Assembly: GCA_905221605.1 (NCBI GenBank)
Contig: CAJNDS010002353.1
Span: 144,857 to 208,856, forward strand
Source of the DNA: Symbiodinium natans
Lineage: Eukaryota > Sar > Dinophyceae > Suessiales > Symbiodiniaceae
Direction of reading: 5' to 3'
DNA: 64,000 nt
Shown: positions 44,373-52,900 of the stretch, piece after piece
Layout of the letters: the number at the start of each line of letters is the position of its first letter
Position numbering within the stretch: the first letter of the stretch is position 1
Program-made: the position numbers and the translations under genes
Notes under the pieces: generated by a model
The model's database searches: none
What the model saw: the letters and a program-made list of their open reading frames with translations, nothing else
What the model was told of the DNA's origin: nothing

Positions 44373-45836
44373 GGTTTAGGGTTTCGGCGTCAGCTGCTGC
44401 ACTCCGCAAAACAAGAGGGCGACTTTGCCTCCACAAAAGGGGAAAACCATCAAAATACCTTATAAAACCTAAACCCTGAACCCTAAGTCCTATAAACTCT
44501 GTGGACCCCAAACCCTGTAAACCCCTATAACCCTAAACACTAAATCCTACACCCTCACCCCTCAACCGTAAACCCTGAACCCCACACCCTAAGCTTGCGA
44601 GGGAGGGCTTAGGTCTCTGGGAGGGCTTCTTAACCGGGGCGAGTTTCAGGATTCGGGGTTTAAGGGTCTGGTATGCTTCAATGCATACCCCCGGTACATA
44701 ATCGTCTGTCACGACAGCTGCCCTGGCGTCGATGGCAAAAGCCGTGAATAATCCTGCGATCCAAACCTTACGGCCCTGGACCCATTGGGGGTTTACGAAA
44801 ATAGGGGACCCTAAAATAGATCCTTTCAAATAGTAGGATCCCCTGGGAAAAGGGACCCAAAAGGGTACCCCTAAACACGTAAACCCCCATTCTAAAGCCG
44901 TGCCAGTGGAAACCCTTCACCCTAGTAAATCCTAAACCCGAAACCCCAAACCCTAAACCCTAAACCCTTTACACACACACACACAGCTAAACCCTAAACC
45001 CTAAAGCCTAAGCCCTAAACCCTAAACCCTAAACCCTAAACCCAAAAGACGGGCTCCGGGCCGACTTCAGGCTGCTGCACTCGGCCGTCGTTACGGTTGG
45101 CGACATCGGCGCCATGGGCTGGTCCTGTGGACGTTTAGGGTTTAGGGTTTAGGGTTTAGGGTTTAGGGTTTAGGGTTTAGGGTTTGGGGTGTAGGGTTTT
45201 GGGTTTAGGGTTCAGGGCTTGGGGATTGCGGCTATTTGGCGTTTAGGGCTTAGGGTTTGGGGTTTAGGGTTTGGGGTTTAGGGTTGAAGGTTTAGGGTTT
45301 GGGGTTTGGGGTTTTGGGTTTAGGGTTTGGGGTTAGGGTTTGGGGCTTTTTACGGCTTTTACTAAGACTACCCTTCCTATTCATGCGCTGTGCTGCTCTT
45401 CCTTTCTATGACGATCATGTCCTTGCTTCTTTTTAGTTTGGATGCTTTGAGTTTGCTTGTCCTTTGCAAGGGACACGGTTTGACAATCGTCAATATTTAA
45501 ATTGTCATCTCACTCAATGGTAGCTTGTGGCTTTGGTTCAATCGGGCTGCGAGAGCTCAGAGGGTTTCACAGGGTTTTGGAGGGGTCTAGAGCACCCCAG
45601 CCAACTTTCTAGCGCAAATTGCAAAGGCGGTGCCATTCTGGGTTGCGGGTTCAGGTGGGCTTGGGCATTCCTCCATCCTCAAGCCTAACCCAGTTTCTGT
45701 TTCGGTTTTGAACATCCCTAAACCCTAAACCCTAAACCCTAAACCCTAAACCCTAAACCCTGAACCCTGAACCCTGAACCCTGAACCCTAAACCCTAAAC
45801 CCTAAACGGCCTCGTCTGACGCCTAACAAACCACAC
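44373..45836. other. Gap: arrays, family E element, one ambiguous exon
   Basis: Family E at 44786-44889. CCCTAAA array at 44948-45050 (with an ACAC run) and TTTAGGG array at 45133-45345; between them 45051-45132 is open on both strands (plus: DGLRADFRLLHSAVVTVGDI; minus: acceptor CACAG|GAC and DQPMAPMSPTVTTAEC). I could not decide. From 45360 to 45710 no feature is seen. Confidence 0.45.
44786..44889. mobile_element. Family E introner-like element
   Basis: Terminal inverted repeat GGGGGTTTACG / CGTAAACCCCC, with AATAGTAGGATCCCC in the core. Best-preserved copy of the family. Confidence 0.85.
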
Positions 45837-45882
45837 CCGCGTCCTTCACCAAGTACAGGGGTGGGTCCGGGTAGGCCAAGTC
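45837..45882 (-). CDS. Candidate short exon, unknown protein
   Basis: Minus strand: acceptor GGGCAG|GAC and donor GCGG|GTGTGG. Reads DLAYPDPPLYLVKDA. CCCTAAA array on the left (45717-45805), TTTAGGG array on the right (45910-45995). Confidence 0.42.
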
Positions 45883-46280
45883 CTGCCCAGGGCCAACAGC
45901 AAGTCGGAGTTAGGGTTTAGGGTTTCGGGTTTAGGGGTTGGGGGTTAGGGTTTAGGGTTTAGGGTTTAGGGTTTAGGGTTTAGGGTTTAGGGTTCAACCT
46001 TCAACCCTCGACCCTAAACCCTACAGGCTTTCGGGATCGAGGTCCCTAGAGTCGAGGTCTTGGGGTTTGGGGTTTGGGGTTTAGGGTTCAGGGTTTAGGG
46101 TTCAGGGTTTGGGGTTTGGGGTTTAGGATTTAGGGCTTGCGGTTTAGGGCTTGGGGTTGGATTAAGGGCTCCCTGCCTCTTCAGAAAGCCTGAACAGAAC
46201 CCGTTTCCACGGCAAGAGATGCATCATCGCAAGAATCATCGCCAACCTTGTGTTTGCAACATCCCCTACCTTTCTTAAGC
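45883..46280. repeat. TTTAGGG/TTTGGGG arrays, no exon seen
   Basis: Arrays at 45910-45995 and 46060-46160, with CCCTAAA units between (46000-46022). Confidence 0.7.
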
Positions 46281-46530
46281 CTCCCTGCAGGATTCGGCGC
46301 CCGGTAGGCATTGCCCAAGCGAGGGTGAGTCATGGCAGAAAATAGTCGCCACTTCTGCCGAAGCGTCCTCTGTATCTGCTTCACCCCAAACGTGCCGCAG
46401 CATTGCAACCCCAATTGCGGCGTAGGGTTTAGGGTTAGGGTTTAGGGTATATTTGCCGCCTGCTGAAGTGCTACCCTTCAACCTGTGTTTCCGGCGAAGG
46501 CATCGAAACAGCATTGCAAGCCTCCAAACT
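46281..46530 (-). CDS. Candidate gene segment interrupted by a short telomeric array
   Basis: Minus strand: a segment at about 46530-46488 (acceptor TGGAG|GCT; EACNAVSMPSPETQ, donor CAG|GTT) and one at about 46422-46281 (AAIGVAMLRHVWGEADTEDA and on to CHDSPSLGQCLPGAES, donor GAG|GC). Between them CCCTAAA units sit between CGGCAAAT and CCGCAATT (6 of 8 matching), a possible target duplication. The frame stays open across the array. Confidence 0.38.
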
Positions 46531-47900
46531 TTCCCATCTTTTGTCTATTTACAACTAGGCGTTCCCCGGAAACCCTAAGCCCTAAAACCTACACCCTAAA
46601 CACCCTACACACCCAACACACCCTACACCCTAAACCCTCAACCCAAACCCCAAACCCCAAACCCCAAACCCTAAACCCTAAACCCCAAACCCTGACTAGG
46701 AACATAAGGCAGGGGTCCCTGGCAGCTTCTTGGGAGTGCAGAAGGGACCGGAACCCCGCAAAAGACTCGGCTGCCCCTGTGAGGTTCACAAGGTTTAGGG
46801 TTTAGGGTTTAGGGTTTAGGGTTTAGGGTTTAGGGTTTAGGGTTTAGGGTTTAGGGGATTCAGCCACAGATGCTCCCGTGCCTTTGGAGGGAAGACGTCG
46901 GTCACCCACACAAACCTCGGATGCACAAAGGCTCTGTCAAGCCTAAACCCTAAACCCTAAACCCTAAACCCTAAACCCCTTCAGGCCGTAGGGTGCAGTG
47001 TACAGAGGCTTCAGTCCTTTGAGCATCTACAAATCCCGAAACCCTAAGCCCGAAACCCCTAAACCCTAAACCCTAAACCCCAAAACTCTAAACCCTAAAC
47101 CCCAAACCCTAAGCCTGGTCTTCGGGTTTAAGGGACTTGTGGTCTAGCGACTCAATGGCTTCAGGGTTTTGAGCTTTGTGAGGGCTTGCAAGGGTTTCAG
47201 GGTTGAGGGTTTAGGGGGCTTGGGGTATCGGGTCTGGGGTCTACAGGTTTAAGGGTTTAAGGGTTGAAGGGTTGAGGGTTGAGGGTTTGGGGTATAGGGT
47301 TTAGGGTCTAAGGGTTTAAGGTTTTGCGGGCTCGGGTGCGAGGGTTTGGCGTTTAGCTTTTGCGAGTCCCGCGCGTATGCTTTGGAGATCCGGAGAGGAA
47401 GCCGGGCTCCCTGGAACCCTGCCATGACTTGGTGGGGATGTGCAAACAGATTGTATACTTGGGTACCTAAGAGCTGAAACCCCAAACCCAAGTAGAGGTT
47501 AAACAAACCTGCCTTCCCATCCTCACCCCCGAACCCCACCTGCTTTGGGGCCGAAAGCTCTCAACAATCTTGATACTAGGGGATGAGACTAGGGGGACCC
47601 CCCAATCTTCAAACCCTGAACCTAAAATACCCCCAATCTTCCCTAAACCCTGAACCCTCAAATACCCCTATCTTCCCTGAACCCTTTACCCAAAATACCC
47701 CAATCTTCCCTACACCCTGAACCGCCCAAAAGGTCAAAGGCAAGTTTTCGGCCCAGGTGCTATATACTTGCTGGCTTCTGAACCCCTCCTACAAGTTTAA
47801 CTATTAGGCTCCTTAGTGCAATTTCTACAAAAACCCAAAAAAGTTTGTAACCCAAAACCCTAAACCCAAAACCCTAAACCTAAACCCTAAATCTAAGAGC
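46531..47900. other. Gap: arrays, no firm exon
   Basis: CCCTACA/CCCAACA then CCCCAAA units at 46590-46690; TTTAGGG array at 46793-46855; CCCTAAA at 46945-46978 and 47055-47115; G-rich variants at 47165-47320; repeated AATACCCC..ATCTTCCCT units at about 47610-47720. Confidence 0.5.
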
Positions 47901-47995
47901 CAGCCAGAAGAAGAGCCAAGCAACTCTGTGGCGATGTCCCTGCGCCCGGTGGCCGCCGAGTTGGTGGCTAGCACCACGATGCAATATCGGGTAGC
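47901..47995 (-). CDS. Internal exon, unknown protein
   Basis: Minus strand: acceptor CCCAAG|GCT and donor GGCTG|GCTC; donor dinucleotide equals the exon start (GC). Open for 31 codons: ATRYCIVVLATNSAATGRRD then IATELLGSSSG. CCCTAAA units lie to the left. Strongly protein-like, unassigned. Confidence 0.5.
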
Positions 47996-48128
47996 CTTGG
48001 GATTCGGGGGGTTTTGGGTTTGGGGTTGAGGGTTAGGGGTCAAGGGGTTTAGGGGTTCAGGGGTTGGGCTTTAGGGTTATGCTGTTCAGGGTGAATCAGC
48101 GCAGTGGTTTAGGGCCTATATTGGGGTG

Positions 48129-48492
48129 TAATATCCGTATCTTATCAAATGAATATATCATTTTTACATGTATTTATATAACAAAAGGAATATCATTTTT
48201 ATTGACAAAATATGAAGTTAAATTGTGTCTTTAAATGTTTATGCATTTTGTGTTTGTTTTTTTCATGTTTTTGCGTCTTTTTTTCATAAAAGTAAACATG
48301 AAAATTCTTAATAATTGCTTTCCCAAATGAATATCATCACCATTTCATTCTTTTAAATCCTAAATATTTAATGAATGATAATTGATTAATATGCGTTCTC
48401 TATTCATATTTGAACATGAATGTTTGAATTGAATTAAACTGAAATAATGTAACTTTGATAATATGTTTAATGATATTTTGTGATAATACAAC
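48129..48492. other. AT-rich island
   Basis: About 360 bp dominated by A and T (for example TTTTACATGTATTTATATAA, TTAATGAATGATAATTGATT) in a GC-rich, telomere-dotted surrounding. No open frame of interest, no inverted ends seen. Could be an organelle-derived insertion, an old foreign insertion or a local AT-rich intron. Confidence 0.8.
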
Positions 48493-48516
48493 TTCGCAGG
48501 GTCTAGGGCTCAGGGC

Positions 48517-48604
48517 CTTGAACGCCTCAGAATCTGCGCTTGTTTCACGGAGAACTGCCCACTGACAGAAAGTTCCTTTCCAAGGAGGTTGGGGAAAAAG
48601 CAGC
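48517..48604 (-). CDS. Candidate internal exon, unknown protein
   Basis: Minus strand: acceptor TGTAG|GC and donor TTCAAG|GC, the dinucleotides matching. Reads CFFPNLLGKELSVSGQFSVK then QAQILRRS. A second frame is also open. Lies directly beside the AT-rich island. Confidence 0.38.
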
Positions 48605-48711
48605 CTACACAAAAGAAGCAGTTGTCGGGCTGTCGGAGAGTGGCCATACGGGGAAGACACCCTAAACCCTATAAACCCTAAACCCTGTAAACCCTAACCC
48701 CTAAACCCTAA

Positions 48712-48832
48712 GCCCCCTAAGCCCCCTAAGCCCCCTAAGCCCCCTAAGCCCCCTAAGCCCCCTAAGCCCCCTAAGCCCCCTAAGCCCCCTAAGCCCCTTA
48801 AGCCCCCTAAGCCCCCTAAGCCCCCTAAGCCC
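48712..48832. repeat. CCCCTAAGC nonamer array
   Basis: About 13 copies of the nine-base unit CCCCTAAGC, a longer relative of the telomeric heptamer. The minus strand reads as a Leu-Arg-Gly repeat, which is an effect of the array. Confidence 0.95.
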
Positions 48833-49959
48833 TAAGCCCGAAGCCCTAAACCCTAGTCCCTCAACCCTGAACAGTAGCTGCAAGGTTTTTTTGGGTGTGG
48901 AGCCTGCGCCTCTGGCCTTCAGGGACTCCCATGTCAAGGGCCCTTAAATTTCAAAACCCGAACCCCCCCCCCCCAAACCGGAACTAAACCGGAAACCCTG
49001 CAGGTTGGTGCTTTTGTCACGCGTTTCGGGCCTGGTTCTTAGTAGAGAATAGTCGAACAGGGTACTGCACCCTTTACTCGCCCCCCCCCCCAAAAAAAAA
49101 AAAATTGAGCTTCTGCAAAGGATAATGCATGTACAGGGCACCAATTCCCTGTCTAAGAACAAGTAGGTCTTCAACCCTGAACCCTAAACCCTAAACCCTC
49201 AGCACTTCCCGCAGGCCCAGCACTTCCCTGCTGGGGTTCCTCTAGGCCCCGGCTTGAGTAGGGGCCCGAGGGCTTGGAAGAACTTAGACTTTAGGGTTTA
49301 GGGTTTAGGATTTAGGATTGGGCGGGTTTAGGGTTTAGGGTTTAGGGTTTAGGGTTTAGGGTTTAGGGTTGTCGACCCCCAAACCTGAAGGCTCCAATCT
49401 AGCTCCTTGTCGGGCTAGTTGTGGGGGGGGTATAGTACACTACACCAAAAAAGGTGCTACATGGGGAGCCTTGAATTTTAGGATGGTCCAAACTCTGCAT
49501 TTCTGACGCAGCAGAGCCGCAAGGCGTCGATTTGTGAACTACGCACGAACCCAACGGGCTCAGTTAGGATGCGAGCACCCTGAAACAGCGGAGGGATGCC
49601 ATGGGTCAGGGATGCCCAGTAACCTAGGATTTAACAAGGGTGCACTCTTGTTTTTGTTGGCTTAAGAAGGGGGTTTATAAGGGAGCCAACCCCCGCAAGA
49701 AACCCTAAACCCTAAACCCTAAACCCTGAACCCTAAACCCTAAACCCTAAACCCTAAACCCTAAACCCTACTGGGCATCCTCGGGTTCATCCTAGTGGTG
49801 CTGAGGGGAGGCGCTTTGGGCCACCTTGGAACCCAGCAAAGCCAAGCATGGCCTTGGCGACTGAAGCCTCTTTGGTGGCCCAAGAACCATCTTCTCATAA
49901 GGGCACCCTGTTTTCCTTCATAGGGGCCTTCATGGGTTTAGGGTTCAGGGGTTGGGTTT
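48833..49959. other. Gap upstream of the window's next minus-strand gene end
   Basis: Poly-C/poly-A at 49081-49104, TTTAGGG arrays at 49283-49370, a family A-type element with nested array at 49611-49780 and a partial family A end at about 49869-49915. Minus-strand segments near 49790-49870 are open but end quickly. Confidence 0.45.
49611..49780. mobile_element. Family A-type element carrying a telomeric array
   Basis: Ends GATGCCCAGTA and TACTGGGCATC are perfect inverted repeats. Inner motifs (AAGGGTGCAC, TTATAAGGGAGCC) match family A. A CCCTAAA array (49700-49769) fills its right half. Confidence 0.75.
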
Positions 49960-52900
49960 TCAGGGGAGGTCGATGAGGCCGGCGCAGCCATCAGCGTCGA
50001 GCAATGGCGCGATCTCCAGGTGAGTACTTCTCTATACTAGGGTCCTCTTTTGGGGTCCTGTACATATACTATATGTGTATATATATATATGTATACGTAT
50101 ATATATATATATTTATATTTATTTATATTTCTGTATTTATTTATTATTTATGTATGTAGAGTACGGCACTCTTATAATATAAGGACCCCCCAGAAAATGG
50201 CCCTAGTTTCGAGAGCTACCCAGTTTGGCCTTGGCTGAGGGCACAGCTGGGGGCCGTCGGGCCGTCCTGCGACTGCCAGTCCTTCGCGCCCGCCTCCAGC
50301 AGCAGCCGTGCGACTTTGGCATGGCCGTTCCTTGCACATGGGGGGACCAAAATTGAAAGAAAAGGGGGGGGGGGGGGGGGGTTGGGGTTTAGGGTTGGGG
50401 TTTGGGATTTGGGTTTAGGTTTTAGGGTTTTAGGGGGGGGGGGGGGTTAGGGTTAGGGTTTGGGGTTTAGGGTTTTTTAGGGGGGGGGGGGGGTGTTAGG
50501 GTTCACAGCAGCCTTTATGCATAGGGATTCTAGGGGTATTTCGGTATGCGATCCCAACTTTAGGGTTCATCTTCGCGCTCATAGGGGATTATAGAGGGTA
50601 TAATGATCCCAATTTTAGGGGTTCCTTTTGGTTCCTCCCAAGGCCTTCAGAACTATAGGGATTAAATAGGGTATCATGATCACAGTTTTTTACAACCATT
50701 TTCTTAAGAACCCCCGAAAAACACCAAATAATAATCCCTATACTGCCCTTATAAGGAATGATATCTTTTGTTCCTTGGAGGGGGGGGGGGCTTCTTAAGC
50801 AAATGGTACTTTGGGGCTTGCTTTCTTTGGTTCTTCCCCAAGACTATACTCCCCTTAGAACCTTAATGAGCATAATACGTTTACTATCCTCTTGGGTTTT
50901 ATATAAGCAAAAAGACGAAAAACAATTCCCAAGGGAACCCTAAACCCTAAACCCTAAACCCTAAACCCTAAGCCCTAAACCCTAAACCCTAAACCCTAAA
51001 CCCTAAACCCTAAACCCTAAACCCTAGCAAGATTCTGTGAGGCTTTCATGAGGGCCGTGCAGCCATGGCGGTCCCGAGAGTCAACTTCGGCTCTTGCCTC
51101 TAAGAGGAGACGGACCATGGCAACCTGGGGGGGTTTAGGGTTTAGGGTTTAGGGTTTAGGGTTTAGGGTTTAGGGTTTAGGGTTTAGGGTTTAGGGTTTA
51201 GGGTTTAGGGTGTAGGGTTTAGGCTTTAGGGTTTAGGGTAACCTGAAGGTCTCCGAAGGTAGGGGTACCTTATTGAGGTCATTGATATAAGGGAATCCTA
51301 CTCTTTGGGGATCGGATCTCTGTTGAAAATCCCCAATTTCGTGAAACCCCCACCTGGCCATCGGAGGATGCGCGGCTGAGGACCGCCATGCCGTCCATGC
51401 AGTCCTTTAAGGGGGTTTAAGGAGGCCCCTATAGGAGGGGCCCTTAAACTTCTTCCACGATACACTCCCTATATACATACCTTGTAGAGTCCCTAGATAC
51501 CTAAGCCCCCCAAGTAACCCCCTAAGGTCCCTTTAAAGAAGCCTCCCTCCGTTAGTAAGTAGCCCCCCAAATAACCCCTAGAGTCCCTTAAAACGGGTCC
51601 CTCCTGTAGTACGTAGCCCCCCAAACAACCCCTAAGGTCCCTGAAAAATGGGCCCCACCTGTAGTCCTTTCATGGAACAACCCTAAACCCTAAACCCTAA
51701 ACCCTAAACCCTAAACCCTAAACCCCTAGGGTCCCTCCTTTCGTCCTTTGAGTCCTTCACGTCCACGCCGGCGCCTGCCTCAACGAGCAGGCGCGCGACC
51801 GCCACGTGGCCGTGCCTAGGATGGCCCTTAAAAGAAACCCTCTGACAAAAAGCTTAGGGGTTTAGGGTTTAGGGCTCAGGGGGGTACGTAACCCAAGGTT
51901 CCCTGAAGATGACCCTCTTGTAAACCCAAGAAGGGGAAATACGAAAATCTCCCAAGGGCCTGCCTCGTTGCGCCACGGCCTGGTGCAGGGCGGTCGTGCC
52001 GTCGAGGCGGTCTTCCACGTCCATGTCAGCGCCGGCGCCCAGCAGCAAGCGGACGATCTCCACGTGCCCCTTCGTGGTAGCCCAGTAGCAATAATAATAA
52101 TACTTGTAAAAATAATACAAATATTAATATTACTAATAAAACAAAACAATAATGATTATTATAGTAATGGCAGCCTTTTTTGGGCTGGTTACTTTTAAGG
52201 AAACCCAGAACCAACAAAAAAAGGGGGTAGAGGGTACCACTGGGCTACCACTAGCCCTAAACCCTAAACCCCAAACCCCAAACCCTAAACCCTAAACCCT
52301 AAAAGCGTACCACCGGGCTAGCAAGCCTTGGAAGATGCGAGGAGAAGCGGCGTCGCGCCGGAGAAGGCTCGCAGATCCTTGTCCGCACCTGGGGGCTTTA
52401 CGATAGAGATGGACCCTAACGTAGACCCCGAAATTGTAGGATCCCCCTTACAAAAGAGACCCCAAGAAGGTACCCTAAACCCGCAACCCTTAATTAACCC
52501 TAAACCCGCAACCCTGAACCCTAAACCCTAAACCCTAAACCCCTGTAAGGGCACCCCCTCACATCGTAAACCCCCCACCTGCTTCCAGGAGCAGTCGCGC
52601 CATCTCTGCGCGTCCCGCATTCGCCGCGTGTGCAAGAGCAGTGATGCCTAGGTTGGCTTCTCCAAACCCTTTGAAAATGCAGGTTTAGGGTTTAGGGTTT
52701 AGGGTTTAGGGCTTACCCTGAAAATGCAACTTCTTCCTGAGGAATCTCCTTGAAAAATATGTTTGAGGGAAAAGAACACGCCGAAGCCTAAACCCTCAAC
52801 CTGATGTAATGTTGGCTTGCCAAAAATCACCTACAAATTGCTTCAGAGCCCTCCCAAACATAAACACATTCTTCCTTCTAAGGGAGATTTAGGGATTCCT

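Noticed and set aside
48701-48937. Leu-Arg-Gly repeat frame on the minus strand
   Set aside because: Translation of the CCCCTAAGC nonamer array.
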